A stretch of 64,000 nt of DNA from JAAFHB01 sp038236995 (GCA_038236995.1 JBBRZE010000016.1:1-64000); one strand, 5' to 3'. Shown: positions 16,795 through 26,981, numbered from the stretch's first letter. Numbers and translations are program-made. Notes: a model not told the origin generated them from the sequence alone.

Positions 16795-17919
16795 ATGCAA
16801 TTTAAAGACGTCATCGGACAAGATAGTATCAAACAAAGACTGATTCAGGCAGTTGCCGAGGATCGGATACCTCATGCTCAATTGCTTGTCGGACCTCCGG
16901 GTAACGGGAAACTTGCGCTGGCACTGGCCTTTGCCCAATACATTAACTGTCCCGATAAGCACGACAACGACTCGTGCGGCGTATGCAGTTCGTGCCGGAA
17001 ATATGCCAAGATGATTCATCCCGATCTCCATTTTACGATTCCTGTGATTAAAACCGCAGCCATTGATAAGCCCACCAGCAGCGATTATATGACTAAGTGG
17101 CGCCAGTATTTCGGAGAGAATCCATATCCTCAATACGAAAAATGGATGCAAATTATTGCGGATGAGAATAAACAGGGATCAATCTATGTTGATGAGGCCA
17201 AGGACCTTATTCACAAACTGAATCAAAAATCGTACGAAGCGGAATATAAGGTTTCTATCATATGGTTACCTGAAACAATGAACATCACCTGCGCTAATAA
17301 GATTCTGAAAATCCTTGAAGAACCACCAACTAAAACGATTTTTATCCTGATATCCGAGGCTGAACAAAAGCTATTAAGTACCATCCGGTCAAGATGTCAG
17401 TTTATACGGGTTCCCAAAATTGAGGACAACGATTTGCAGGTCGCAATTGCAGATATGGCAGAAACCACAAATACCAATCCGGCAACTATTGCCCGACTCG
17501 CACGAGGCAACTATTTTATGGCAATCGAGATCATGCAGAACGATGAACTGCGAAGTTTCAACCTTCGTCAGTTTACCTCAATCATGCGTAATGGCTATGG
17601 TCGGAAATTACAGGAAATTTTGACATGGTCAGAAGAAGTTGCAGGTATCGGAAGAGTAAGACAAATGGGGTTTTTGAAGTATTGCGGTGAATTTCTGCGC
17701 GAGAATTTTCTTTTCAATCTTAAAGAACCGGATTTAATCTATATGGATGAACCGGAAACTGAGTTCTCTCAAAAATTTGCCCCCTTCATAAACGAACGAA
17801 ATGTCATGTTTCTTTTTCGTGAATTTGAAAAAGCATATACTGATATTTCGATGAATGGCAACGCCAAACTAATTTTCACCGATCTTGGACTAAAGGTCTC
17901 GAAGTTAATCAGGCTTTAG
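16795..17919 (+). CDS. holB: DNA polymerase III subunit delta'
   Basis: 374 residues. Clamp-loader subunit of the replicative polymerase. AAA+ N-terminal region with FKDVIGQDSIKQRL, the P-loop-like GPPGNGKLALALAFA (Lys followed by Leu rather than Ser/Thr, in keeping with a non-hydrolysing delta'), and the four-cysteine zinc module CPDKHDNDSCGVCSSC. The STIRSRCQFIRVP sensor segment follows. The C-terminal collar domain is divergent. Cytoplasmic. Followed by ricT after 181 bp with a possible promoter, a common neighbour order in Bacteroidota. Confidence 0.93.
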   Translation: MQFKDVIGQDSIKQRLIQAVAEDRIPHAQLLVGPPGNGKLALALAFAQYINCPDKHDNDSCGVCSSCRKYAKMIHPDLHFTIPVIKTAAIDKPTSSDYMTKWRQYFGENPYPQYEKWMQIIADENKQGSIYVDEAKDLIHKLNQKSYEAEYKVSIIWLPETMNITCANKILKILEEPPTKTIFILISEAEQKLLSTIRSRCQFIRVPKIEDNDLQVAIADMAETTNTNPATIARLARGNYFMAIEIMQNDELRSFNLRQFTSIMRNGYGRKLQEILTWSEEVAGIGRVRQMGFLKYCGEFLRENFLFNLKEPDLIYMDEPETEFSQKFAPFINERNVMFLFREFEKAYTDISMNGNAKLIFTDLGLKVSKLIRL

Positions 17920-18023
17920 AAAGTAATTACATTTCGCCCTGATGACGGACATTTTTTGTGACTTTTGACAACCCAATAATTCCGGGATCCTGAATTTTGG
18001 TCTAAAAAGAGAAATAGAATCAC

Positions 18024-18031
18024 TATTTTTG
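18024..18031 (+). promoter_or_regulatory. Candidate -7 box (TATTTTTG) for ricT-gldH-trmB
   Basis: Exact TAnnTTTG match. A TTG ends 24 bp upstream (17997-17999), one base over the usual spacing. It would give a leader of about 65 nt to the ricT ATG. Confidence 0.45.
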
Positions 18032-18100
18032 TGAAATTCAAATTTTTCCCTGTCGGAACGATTTTCAAACCGACGGTCTAAATATTTCTATATCAATTAT

Positions 18101-19264
18101 ATGAACACTCAGGATAAAACAGCACGCGGCTGCCCTACGAGCGATCGGGTTGGAAGTTGCGCCAAATTAAATGTCTACGACTGGCTTTACGATGTTAAAA
18201 GCACCATCAATACTGAGGAAATCGTTGAAGTCCGTTTTAAAAATACACGCAAAGACTATTACCGAAATGTCAACGGATTAACCCTTAATGCTGGGGATAT
18301 GGTTGCCGTTGAAGCAAGTCCCGGTCACGATATCGGTATGATTTCGCTGGTTGGCGATCTTGTACTTAAGCAAATGAAACGGCACAAAGCCACAATGCTT
18401 GACGGCGAATTGCGTAAAATATACAGGCTGGCAAAAGCAGTCGATCTTCAGAAATGGGAAGAAGCAATTAATATTGAGCATGCTACGATGCTTAAAGCCC
18501 GAAAAATCGCTGAAGACCTTAAATTAAATATGAAGATCGGCGATGTCGAATTTCAAGGGGATAAAACGAAAGCAATTTTCTATTACATTGCCGATGAACG
18601 CGTTGATTTTCGTCAATTGATTAAATTATATGCCGATACCTTTCGTATCAGGATTGAGATGCGCCAGATCGGAGCACGACAGGAAGCGGCCAGGATCGGC
18701 GGAATTGGTCCTTGCGGCAGAGAACTTTGTTGCAGTTCATGGATTTCAAACTTTGTATCGGTTACGACCAATGCGGCCCGGTATCAGGAAATTTCACTAA
18801 ACCCGCAAAAACTGGCAGGGCAATGTGGAAAGCTGAAATGCTGTCTGAACTACGAACTTGATTGCTACATGGATGCTCAGAAAAATTTCCCGCCAACCAA
18901 TATTCAGATTGAAACTGAAAAAGGAAATTACAATTATTTGAAGGCTGATATTTTCAAGGGGATTTTCTGGTATGTAAAAGAAAATAATCAACCCGGCGGA
19001 ATGATGGCCGTATCGGTTGATAAAGTAAGAGAGATTCAACTTCTCAACCGAAGTGGGAAGAAAATAGCACAGTTAACCAGCGAGAATGTTGTCGCTGCTG
19101 AACCAGAAGGACATACTTACCACAATAACACAGGAGAAGAAAGTATTGAAAGATTTGATCAGGCAACCAAAAATCGCCGGAAAAAAAGGCATAAACCAGT
19201 TTTAACACGAAAACCAAATTCAGGCAATGAAAGTCAAGGGAATCAGCATGCACCTGAAGTATAA
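18101..19264 (+). CDS. ricT: PSP1-domain protein RicT (YaaT-like)
   Basis: 387 residues. The PSP1 domain at about 35-265 carries the cysteine-rich core GGIGPCGRELCCSSWI and CGKLKCCLNYEL, which in Bacillus RicT helps ligate Fe-S clusters of the RicAFT complex that promotes RNase Y-dependent mRNA processing. The C-terminal 120 residues are charged and low in structure (NRRKKRHKP). Bacteroidota lack an obvious RicA/RicF pair, so its exact role here is open. Overlaps the following gldH gene. Confidence 0.9.
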   Translation: MNTQDKTARGCPTSDRVGSCAKLNVYDWLYDVKSTINTEEIVEVRFKNTRKDYYRNVNGLTLNAGDMVAVEASPGHDIGMISLVGDLVLKQMKRHKATMLDGELRKIYRLAKAVDLQKWEEAINIEHATMLKARKIAEDLKLNMKIGDVEFQGDKTKAIFYYIADERVDFRQLIKLYADTFRIRIEMRQIGARQEAARIGGIGPCGRELCCSSWISNFVSVTTNAARYQEISLNPQKLAGQCGKLKCCLNYELDCYMDAQKNFPPTNIQIETEKGNYNYLKADIFKGIFWYVKENNQPGGMMAVSVDKVREIQLLNRSGKKIAQLTSENVVAAEPEGHTYHNNTGEESIERFDQATKNRRKKRHKPVLTRKPNSGNESQGNQHAPEV

Positions 19265-19736
19265 TTATCTTTCCCAACTCCCGGTGTTGTTACTGTTGAC
19301 CATTTTTATGACTTCATGTAACAAAAAAGCGGTTGTAGAAGATTATCGCAGTTTAAGGCACGCTGAATGGAATCAGGATACAGCCTTGGTTTTTGATATC
19401 AATATCCCTGATCCAAAGAAACTTTACGACCTTTCGTTTACAGTTCGAAATGAGGGACATTACGCATACAGTAACCTGTGGATATTTGTGGCAATCACAC
19501 CGCCATCTGGTAAAGAACTGACAGACACTGTAGAACTGACCCTTTCCAAACCTTCTGGCGAATGGCTGGGCAGTGGACTGGGAGATCTTTACGATCGGAA
19601 ATATCCGTATAAGAAAACCATCTTTTTTCCCGAAATCGGAAAATATACGATTTCAGTCAGACAGGGTATGCGCACCAAAACCGGTGTCCTGACCGGGATT
19701 CACGATTTTGGAGTCGTGCTCGAGAAAGCGCTTTAA
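19248..19736 (+). CDS. gldH: Gliding-motility lipoprotein GldH
   Basis: 162 residues from the ATG at 19248, which gives a lipoprotein signal peptide ending FMTSC. An earlier in-frame ATG at 19227 would add a charged piece before it and is less likely. Core motifs YDLSFTVRNEGHYAYSNLWIF, GEWLGSGLGDLYD and IGKYTISVRQGMR with GIHDFGVVLE match GldH, a lipoprotein needed for gliding and tied to type IX secretion in Flavobacterium; many non-gliding Bacteroidia also keep it. Its start overlaps ricT by 17 bp, and ricT-gldH is a conserved pair. Confidence 0.92.
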   Translation: MHLKYNYLSQLPVLLLLTIFMTSCNKKAVVEDYRSLRHAEWNQDTALVFDINIPDPKKLYDLSFTVRNEGHYAYSNLWIFVAITPPSGKELTDTVELTLSKPSGEWLGSGLGDLYDRKYPYKKTIFFPEIGKYTISVRQGMRTKTGVLTGIHDFGVVLEKAL

Positions 19737-19758
19737 ATTACATTTTATACTTATCAGA

Positions 19759-20520
19759 ATGGGCAAAAACAAACTGGCCAAGTTTGCGGACTTAAATACT
19801 TTTGGCCATGTTATTCAGCTGTCATACAAAGAACTATTAAAAGAAAGATTTGTATTAAAAGGCAAATGGAACAAAGAATTCTTTAAAAATGAACATCCCA
19901 TTGTCCTTGAACTTGGGTGCGGAAAAGGAGAATACACAGTCGGACTTGCAAAGCTTTTTCCCAATAAGAACTTTATTGGGATTGACATTAAAGGTTCGAG
20001 GATGTGGACAGGAGCAAATGAAGCGCATCAAAATGAAATCAGGAACTGCGGCTTTATACGAACAAATATTGAGCTTTTGGCGCATTTTTTTGACGCCGGT
20101 GAAATCTCCGAAATATGGATTACCTTCCCCGATCCTCAGATGAAAAGGACCAATAAAAGGCTCACCTCCATCCGGCTTTTAACGCAATATGGCAAAATTC
20201 TTAAACCAGAAGGAGTTATTCATCTGAAAACAGACAGTGTTTTTCTCTATCAATACACATTAGCAATAATCGAGGAGAATAAGTTTCCAATCGAAGTAAA
20301 CACGGATGATCTGTATGCTTCGGGAATGGCTGATGATATTTTGAGCATCAGAACTTACTATGAGCAACAATGGCTCGACAGAGGAAAAATTATTAAGTAC
20401 CTGAGATATGTTCCTCACTTTAATAATCTTACAGAACCTGAGATCGAGATTGAACTGGATGATTACAGAAGTTTTGGGCGCGATAATACCAACAGGGATA
20501 ACATCGAAACAAAAAAATAA
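19759..20520 (+). CDS. trmB: tRNA (guanine-N7-)-methyltransferase
   Basis: 253 residues from the ATG at 19759 (GKNKLAKFADLNTF), the usual N-terminus in Bacteroidota; the frame is open further upstream into gldH but without a good start. SAM-binding motif LELGCGKGEYTVGLAK, then FIGIDIKGSRMW, RTNIELL, and the TrmB signature ITFPDPQMKRTNKRLTS. Makes m7G46 in the variable loop of tRNAs. Cytoplasmic, in the ricT-gldH-trmB-atl transcription unit. Confidence 0.96.
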   Translation: MGKNKLAKFADLNTFGHVIQLSYKELLKERFVLKGKWNKEFFKNEHPIVLELGCGKGEYTVGLAKLFPNKNFIGIDIKGSRMWTGANEAHQNEIRNCGFIRTNIELLAHFFDAGEISEIWITFPDPQMKRTNKRLTSIRLLTQYGKILKPEGVIHLKTDSVFLYQYTLAIIEENKFPIEVNTDDLYASGMADDILSIRTYYEQQWLDRGKIIKYLRYVPHFNNLTEPEIEIELDDYRSFGRDNTNRDNIETKK

Positions 20521-20523
20521 ACC

Positions 20524-20850
20524 GTGTCAGACTTTTACGAAAATGTATTCGAAGTAGTCAGGCAAATACCTGTCGGCAGGGTGACCAGCTATGGTGCTAT
20601 TGCAAGATATCTTGGAACCGCCGGATCATCGCGGATGGTGGGATGGGCAATGAACCTTTCGCACCACCAGGAGGTGTATGTTCCGGCTCACCGCGTTGTG
20701 AACCGGAACGGATTGTTAACGGGGAAGGTTCATTTTGGCTCACCTGATGTAATGCAGGAATTACTTGAGAACGAAGGCGTCGCTGTGGAAAACGATTGTG
20801 TAACCGATTTTGACCGGCTTTTCTGGGATCCGATGAAAGAATTATTGTGA
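20524..20850 (+). CDS. Alkyltransferase-like protein (ATL), MGMT family without the active cysteine
   Basis: 108 residues from a GTG three bases after the trmB stop. It has the DNA-binding domain of O6-alkylguanine-DNA alkyltransferases (VGRVTSYGAIARYLG; SSRMVGWAMN; VNRNGLLTG), but the PCHRV active site is VPAHRVV, with Ala55 in place of the alkyl-accepting cysteine. Such ATL proteins bind and flip alkylated guanine and recruit nucleotide excision repair rather than repairing directly. Length matches ATLs, not full Ada or Ogt. Confidence 0.92.
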   Translation: MSDFYENVFEVVRQIPVGRVTSYGAIARYLGTAGSSRMVGWAMNLSHHQEVYVPAHRVVNRNGLLTGKVHFGSPDVMQELLENEGVAVENDCVTDFDRLFWDPMKELL

Positions 20851-20989
20851 ACAATTTGGGCTTTGCAGCGTTGTGAGGGTGAGTAACGGAGAAAAAAGAG
20901 GGATAGATGGGGAAGATTTAATGAATGGCCCGTAATTCCTCTTTAACTTGATTTACCACAAAGGAAAACGATTCTAAAAAACATTAATA

Positions 20990-22081
20990 ATGGCAGTTAT
21001 ACCAAAAACGATTACAGATATACTCCGGAACGTGATTTATCCGGGTTCCGATAAAAACCTGGTTGAACTTGAGATGGTTCAGGAGATCAGAATTGCCGGG
21101 AGCAGAATCGGCTTTACGCTTGTTTTTCAAAGCGAAAACGATCTGAATATACAGGCTGTTTTGGAGACTTGCGCCCGGGAAATAGAGAATACACTTGGAA
21201 ATGAATACGACCTGACGATAACGCCCAAAGGTAGTCACAGGATGAAAGCCCCCGTTTTACCGGGAGTAAAAAATATCATCGCAGTTGCCTCAGGTAAAGG
21301 TGGTGTCGGAAAATCAACGGTTGCAGTAAATCTTGCCATTGCATTGGCTAAAACAGGAGCAAAAGTAGGTTTGGTTGATGCAGATATATTTGGGCCATCG
21401 ATTCCAAAGATGTTTGGAGAAGAAGCTGCTCACCCGCTTATCGAAGATATCGAAGGTCGTGAGATGATTATACCGATCGAGAAATATGGAGTAAAAATCT
21501 TGTCGATTGGCTTTTTCAGTAACCAGGAAACAGCCCTTATCTGGCGCGGTCCGGTGGCCTCCAACGCGCTTAAACAATTGATTATTCAAGGATTATGGGG
21601 TGAGCTCGATTACATTCTGATCGACTTGCCTCCCGGAACCAGCGATATTCACCTTACAGTCGTTCAGACTCTTCCGGTTACCGGTAGTGTTATCGTAACA
21701 ACACCACAGGATGTCGCATTGGCGGATGTCATTAAAGGAGTCTCGATGTTTCAAAGCAAATCCATTGATGTACCCGTTCTGGGAATTATTGAAAATATGT
21801 CATGGTTCACACCTGCAGAATTGCCTGAAAACAAATACTATATATTTGGAAAAGATGGCGGTAAAAATCTGGCGGAAAAGATGGGCATTCCTTTACTGGG
21901 ACAAATTCCTATTGTGATGAGCATTCGCGAAGGGGGTGACAATGGGATTCCTGTTGCCTGGGAAGATGATACTAAAATAGGAAATGCATTTTCAGAATTG
22001 GCAGCAAATGTTATTCAGCAATTAAATTACCGAAATGAAAATTTAAAACCGACAGAGCGCGTTCACGTCAAAAAGAGATAA
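20990..22081 (+). CDS. Mrp/ApbC-family P-loop ATPase, Fe-S cluster carrier
   Basis: 363 residues. N-terminal MIP18/DUF59-like domain (about 1-95), then a deviant Walker A ASGKGGVGKSTVAVNLA, LVDADIFGPSIPKMFG, Walker B IDLPPGTSDIHLT. Function in Fe-S cluster delivery is known for the family. The CPxC-type motif that many Mrp proteins carry after ENMSxF is absent; here the segment reads ENMSWFTPAELPENKYYIFG, a form I associate with Bacteroidota. Cytoplasmic. Ends at a strong terminator. Confidence 0.93.
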   Translation: MAVIPKTITDILRNVIYPGSDKNLVELEMVQEIRIAGSRIGFTLVFQSENDLNIQAVLETCAREIENTLGNEYDLTITPKGSHRMKAPVLPGVKNIIAVASGKGGVGKSTVAVNLAIALAKTGAKVGLVDADIFGPSIPKMFGEEAAHPLIEDIEGREMIIPIEKYGVKILSIGFFSNQETALIWRGPVASNALKQLIIQGLWGELDYILIDLPPGTSDIHLTVVQTLPVTGSVIVTTPQDVALADVIKGVSMFQSKSIDVPVLGIIENMSWFTPAELPENKYYIFGKDGGKNLAEKMGIPLLGQIPIVMSIREGGDNGIPVAWEDDTKIGNAFSELAANVIQQLNYRNENLKPTERVHVKKR

Positions 22082-22141
22082 GGTTTTTATGAAATAAAAA
22101 CAGATTCATTTGATTGAAATTTAAACAGATACCAGCAATAA

Positions 22142-22180
22142 AACAGAGAGAGCGCGAAGAATTTTCGCGCTCTCTCTGTT
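22142..22180. terminator. Strong intrinsic terminator
   Basis: 17-bp perfect stem, arms 22142-22158 and 22164-22180 (AACAGAGAGAGCGCGAA and complement), loop of five bases, placed 60 bp after the mrp stop. Confidence 0.88.
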
Positions 22181-22271
22181 AATGAAACACTTTAATTCAT
22201 CATATTCAAATTTATAAAATCATAAAGCTTACGACAACCACTTTTTTGTTTCGCAGAACCATTTCTCTTTG

Positions 22272-22279
22272 TATCTTTA
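22272..22279 (+). promoter_or_regulatory. Candidate promoter for porW/sprE (TTG-N23-TATCTTTA)
   Basis: TATCTTTA, one mismatch from TAnnTTTG, with a TTG at 22246-22248 giving 23-bp spacing. It lies 68 bp upstream of the TTG start codon. Confidence 0.4.
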
Positions 22280-22347
22280 CGGTAGCTGTTTTGTCGCTCG
22301 GATAACGGTCATCACAGTGTCAAAATCAATAAATTAAGTTAAGACTT

Positions 22348-25300
22348 TTGAAACAGACAGGAAGACATATTCTGCTTCTCTTTTGGTTAACCGGAATCCT
22401 TGCAGGTTGTTCAACTAAAAAGAACACCCCTGTTTCCCGCGCATACCACAATGTTTCTGCACGTTACAATGTTTATTTCAATGCAAAAGAGAGTCTGAAG
22501 GCCGGACTTCAGCGTATTGATCTATCAATTTCCGACGATTATACCCGCATCTTACCAATTTTTAAATCCACATTACCCGAAGCTGCCAAGGTAGCGACTT
22601 CCGAAATGGAGGTAACAATCGCTAAATGCAACAAACTAATAGCCCTTCACTCCATCACGAAAAGTCCACGCCGAAAAACAAATAATTCAGAGCGTTACAA
22701 AAAATTTGCTTCTAAGGGTGAATACAACGAGTGGATCGATGACAGCTATATATTGATGGGACAAGCCAGTTACTACCAACACGATTTTCACCGTGCCATC
22801 GAAAACTTCAATTACGTAATCCGAAAGTTCCCTTCTGAACCCACCCGTTACGATGCCTTTCTTTGGATGGCAAAATGTTACATTGAAACCGGTGATTACC
22901 AGCAGGCGCTTGAAATATTTAATTCCCTTTCGCGTGATGCCGGTTTCCCCAAAAGACTCAATCAAGAACTTAACCTGGCCCAAGCTCACTATTATTTAAA
23001 AGACAATCAGCCAGATGCGGCCATTCCTCACTTGAAAGTTGCATTGGAAACTTCGATCCCACGCACTGATAAAATTAGGCTTAATTACATTCTGGCACAA
23101 TTGTTTGAATTGACCGACAAACCGGAAGAAGCATCTAAGCAATATGCTCATGTGTTGAAAATGAGGCCAAACTATCAAATGGCATTCAATGCAAGAATTT
23201 CCCGGATGGGAATTGCCGGAGGCGATAGTACCGAAACTTCGCGTCAATTACAAAAAATGCTCGATGATGTTATCAACGCAGAGTATCGCGATAGAATTTA
23301 CTATACGAAAGGTGAGATCGCCTTAAAAGAGGGACGCAAACTGAATGCAATTGACAATTTTAAGAAATCGGTACTTTACAGCACATCTAATGCCAAACAG
23401 CGTGCTTTATCAAGTCTCAGCGTGGCCAGATTATTATTTGAAGACGACGATTATCTTCAGTCTGCCTGTTATTACGATAGTGCTGTTGCAGTAATTGATG
23501 CGAGCTACCCGGGGTATGCAGAAATCACAACCCGCGCTTCCGGTTTAAAAAGATTAGCTGCTGATCTGAATTCAGTCACACGTGAGGATAGTCTGCAAAA
23601 ACTCGCACTATTGACCGCCGACCAGCGAACCGCTCTCATCAACAACATAATAGCGGACTTACAAAAAAAGGAAGCGAGCGAGGCTATTGCTCAAAATTCA
23701 GAACAGACTGATCAGAATTACTTCAGGTCACAGCAAAACAGGCAACAGATTGGCATCACAAACAATCAGAATCTTTGGTATTTTTATAATCCGCCTACTG
23801 TTGGTCTCGGGAAATCAGAATTTCAACGAATTTGGGGAAAGCGGAAGTTAGAAGATAACTGGCGTCGTAAGAATAAGCTCTCAACAATGGAAGATGAGAC
23901 CGCACAAATAGCTGAAACTGAAACCAACGCTAATGTTCCCGATGCCAGGAAGAAGGCTACGGATCCTAAATCGGCTGCCTATTATTTGCAGGATATTCCT
24001 CTCACCGATTCGCTGATGATTGTTTCAAACGAATTGATTAAAAGTGCCCTGTTCGATGCCGGAAGAATATATCGGACCGATTTCAACGATTATCCAAGGT
24101 CAATCGAAACCCTTGAAGCGTTAAACCGGCGATTCGTAGGCAGTATTTATGAATTACCTGCACTTTTCGAACTTTACCAGCTCTATAAACAAAGTGATGA
24201 TACACCAAAAACAGTTGAATACAAAGAGAAGATTATCAAAGGATACCCCGAGTCAAAATACGCGCGGTACCTTCTTGATCCAAATTATTTCATACAACTT
24301 GAAGAGCGAAAAGCGATCATAGAAAAAAAATACGGCGAAGCATTACGGCTTTTCAAATCTTACGACTATGCAAAAGCAAAAGAGGTGGCGCAGGCAACAA
24401 TAGCAATGAAACCGGACAGCAGCCTGCTGCCAAAAGTTAAATTTATTGAAGTTGTAGCAAATGGTTCAGGTCAGGAGAAGCTTGCTTTCGTCGACGCACT
24501 CGATCAATATATTAAGGCCTATTCGCCAAAACCGACTGCGGTGATAGCTCTTCAGATTAAAGATCTGATTCGAACCAACTCACTGGCCGATTATCAGCAG
24601 CTTGTGGCAAAAGGGTATATTACCGAAGAGATTATCAATGTTGAGACGAATAGGGCGAATGACCATTCAAACGATGAATTCGGAGGAAAGTTTTCATATG
24701 ATGAAAATATGTTTCACTACTATGTGATCGCTTTTTCAAAAGAAGCGAAAGTGGATGTGAACCGGTTAATTTACGACATCGCGAATTATAACCTGGACTA
24801 TTACACCTCGACAGATTTCGATATTGAGCCGATCAGCCTGGATTCAAAAACGCAATTAGTCGTCGTACGAAGCATCCCGAACAAAGAGGAAGCGCTGATT
24901 TACTTCAGGTCGATCATGCGAAAACGTCCTGTTTTCCAGGCACTAAAAGGAATTGAATATGTGAATTTTGTGGCATCTTCAGCCAATTACAGAACCATCA
25001 TCGCAGAGAAAGATTACCTTGATTACCTGCGGTTTTTCATCAAAAATTATAGTTCATACATCAGCTCTAATATTCCGTCGGAAGAATTGCCAAACCCGCA
25101 GGAATTGCTCGCAAAGGTCCGTAAAGAGGAAGAATCGGTTGAAAAGGGAAAATTCGTCCTTATTCAACCTGCGTCAAAGGATTCAACCGTGCAGGTCAAA
25201 CCGGCTGTCAAAACCGAATATAAAGGGCCTTACTCCCAAAAGGAAAGTAAAACCTATTGCTATACCCTGATTTTTCTGAAAAAACAAAACGACGAGGCAA

Positions 25301-25590
25301 AGTTGATCAAGGCATTTGAATCATTCAATCAGGCAAATTTCGGATCTGCAGCAATCAAAGTAGCCGTTGAATCACTCGATGGCAACAGAAGTATATTAAT
25401 TGTTAATGGTTTAGGAGAAAAAGGTTCTGCCATGGCCTATTTGCAAAAATCAGTATCTGACCCATCGCTCAGAACGCTTTTCGAAGGAGGTAACCTCCGG
25501 AATTTCATCATCAGCAGCGAAAACCTGGTTGTTTTTAAGAAGGAAAAGAACCTTATCCAGTACATGGAGTTCTTCAATCAATCTAAATAA
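22348..25590 (+). CDS. PorW/SprE-type TPR lipoprotein of the type IX secretion system
   Basis: 1080 residues starting at TTG; a stop codon lies six codons upstream, so this is the only workable start. Lipoprotein signal peptide (LLLFWLTGILAGC) then the family opening CSTKKNTPVSRAYHNVSARY NVYFNAKES split over residues 21-50. Tetratricopeptide repeats fill about 130-400 and 570-700, for example WIDDSYILMGQASYYQHDF and SYDYAKAKEVAQATI. SprE (Flavobacterium) and PorW (Porphyromonas) are outer-membrane-associated lipoproteins needed for type IX secretion; PorW links the PorLM motor to the translocon. The C-terminal part contains repeated domains resembling a duplicated alpha/beta module. No other T9SS core gene lies in the window. 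Confidence 0.85.
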   Translation: MKQTGRHILLLFWLTGILAGCSTKKNTPVSRAYHNVSARYNVYFNAKESLKAGLQRIDLSISDDYTRILPIFKSTLPEAAKVATSEMEVTIAKCNKLIALHSITKSPRRKTNNSERYKKFASKGEYNEWIDDSYILMGQASYYQHDFHRAIENFNYVIRKFPSEPTRYDAFLWMAKCYIETGDYQQALEIFNSLSRDAGFPKRLNQELNLAQAHYYLKDNQPDAAIPHLKVALETSIPRTDKIRLNYILAQLFELTDKPEEASKQYAHVLKMRPNYQMAFNARISRMGIAGGDSTETSRQLQKMLDDVINAEYRDRIYYTKGEIALKEGRKLNAIDNFKKSVLYSTSNAKQRALSSLSVARLLFEDDDYLQSACYYDSAVAVIDASYPGYAEITTRASGLKRLAADLNSVTREDSLQKLALLTADQRTALINNIIADLQKKEASEAIAQNSEQTDQNYFRSQQNRQQIGITNNQNLWYFYNPPTVGLGKSEFQRIWGKRKLEDNWRRKNKLSTMEDETAQIAETETNANVPDARKKATDPKSAAYYLQDIPLTDSLMIVSNELIKSALFDAGRIYRTDFNDYPRSIETLEALNRRFVGSIYELPALFELYQLYKQSDDTPKTVEYKEKIIKGYPESKYARYLLDPNYFIQLEERKAIIEKKYGEALRLFKSYDYAKAKEVAQATIAMKPDSSLLPKVKFIEVVANGSGQEKLAFVDALDQYIKAYSPKPTAVIALQIKDLIRTNSLADYQQLVAKGYITEEIINVETNRANDHSNDEFGGKFSYDENMFHYYVIAFSKEAKVDVNRLIYDIANYNLDYYTSTDFDIEPISLDSKTQLVVVRSIPNKEEALIYFRSIMRKRPVFQALKGIEYVNFVASSANYRTIIAEKDYLDYLRFFIKNYSSYISSNIPSEELPNPQELLAKVRKEEESVEKGKFVLIQPASKDSTVQVKPAVKTEYKGPYSQKESKTYCYTLIFLKKQNDEAKLIKAFESFNQANFGSAAIKVAVESLDGNRSILIVNGLGEKGSAMAYLQKSVSDPSLRTLFEGGNLRNFIISSENLVVFKKEKNLIQYMEFFNQSK

Positions 25591-25741
25591 GAGATTATGC
25601 TACACATTGTTCCGATAATTTGTTAACCTACACCTCATCATCCAAAAATTCTCCGCAATCAGTCATCAAATAAGAAATATCAATACTGTCATACTATCAA
25701 TCCATATTGCTGAATCGTAAAATCATCAAACACTCCAAACA

Positions 25742-26956
25742 ATGCGACGACTCCTTTTTTTACTACCCGTTTTATTACTGATTGTCTCGTGTTCCAGCCA
25801 ACCGGAGATCGCTCAATGGCGGGGACCAAATCGTGATGGCCACTATCCCGACAAAGAGTTATTAAAACAATGGCCGGCTGAAGGCCTCAAACTCTTGTGG
25901 GCCAGCGATTCGGTAGGTGACGGTTATGGATCACCCGTAATTACGAAGGATGCGCTGTTTATCACAGGAGCAATCGATAGTACGGCTTATCTTTATTCGT
26001 TCGATCTGAAAGGAAACCTCCGCTGGAAAGTTGCATATGGTCCCGAATGGGCAACCAATTTCCCCGGTTCAAGATCTGCACCCACAGTTGTTGACGATCT
26101 GGTTTATGTCGTGTCAGGTAAGGGTGAAATGGCATGCATCAATCGTAAAGATGGCAGCAAGGTATGGTCTGTCAATCTGTTCACAGATCTTCACGGGAAG
26201 AATACAATCTTTGGTTATTCTGAAGGATTACTTGTAAAAGATCCGATGATTTATTGCACCCCGGGTGGTGCCGATACCAATGTGGTCGCATTAAACCGGT
26301 TCACAGGAAAGATGATCTGGAAATCAAAAGGAGTAGGTCAGATTTCCGCCTTCTGTTCCCCGCGAATCATTCAACGTGGAAAACACAATATCCTGCTGAC
26401 CTTTTCGGAGCTCTCGATGTTGGGAATTGATGCAGACGATGGGAAACTACTATTCTCACACAAACAGGATACGCTGGGCAATGTCCATTCAAACGCACCG
26501 ATCTTCGACAAAGGATTCCTCTATTATGTTGCAGGTGATGGTAACCGTACGGTCAAACTCAAACTCGATGACGATGGCGAAAGCATTACAGAGGTGTGGC
26601 GCAGTAAGCCTTTCGACAACATCATGGGTGGTGTTGTTCAGCTTGATAACCGGTTGATTGCCACCGGACACCGCAAACAGGAATTGATGTCACTTGATAT
26701 GGAGAGCGGCAAGGTAACGCATCAACTTAAGATTGGCCGTGGTGCCACTATTTATGCCGATGGGATGATTTATCTCTATGATGAAAAGGGGAATTTCCAC
26801 CTTGTCGATCCTGCGGGCGGAGGACTAAAAGAGGTAAGCACTTTTAAGGTAACCAGGGGAACAAAAGAACACTTCTCGCATCCGGTAATTGGGAATGGTG
26901 TGCTTTATATTCGTCATGGAAAGAGTTTGATGGCCTATGATATTAAGAAGAGTTGA
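25742..26956 (+). CDS. PQQ-like beta-propeller lipoprotein
   Basis: 404 residues. Lipoprotein signal peptide (RRLLFLLPVLLLIVSC, Cys17). The body repeats the PQQ-repeat blade pattern, for example AYLYSFDLKGNLRWKVAYG, MACINRKDGSKVWSVNL and VVALNRFTGKMIWKSKG, matching quinoprotein-dehydrogenase-like/BamB-like propellers. It begins with AQWRGPNRDG, a motif found in the secreted PQQ-propeller proteins of Bacteroidota and Planctomycetes. No calcium- or PQQ-binding enzyme motif is obvious, so a structural or binding role is as likely as catalysis. Monocistronic. Confidence 0.87.
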   Translation: MRRLLFLLPVLLLIVSCSSQPEIAQWRGPNRDGHYPDKELLKQWPAEGLKLLWASDSVGDGYGSPVITKDALFITGAIDSTAYLYSFDLKGNLRWKVAYGPEWATNFPGSRSAPTVVDDLVYVVSGKGEMACINRKDGSKVWSVNLFTDLHGKNTIFGYSEGLLVKDPMIYCTPGGADTNVVALNRFTGKMIWKSKGVGQISAFCSPRIIQRGKHNILLTFSELSMLGIDADDGKLLFSHKQDTLGNVHSNAPIFDKGFLYYVAGDGNRTVKLKLDDDGESITEVWRSKPFDNIMGGVVQLDNRLIATGHRKQELMSLDMESGKVTHQLKIGRGATIYADGMIYLYDEKGNFHLVDPAGGGLKEVSTFKVTRGTKEHFSHPVIGNGVLYIRHGKSLMAYDIKKS

Positions 26957-26981
26957 ATCTTCCATTCATCCAACTCAAAAT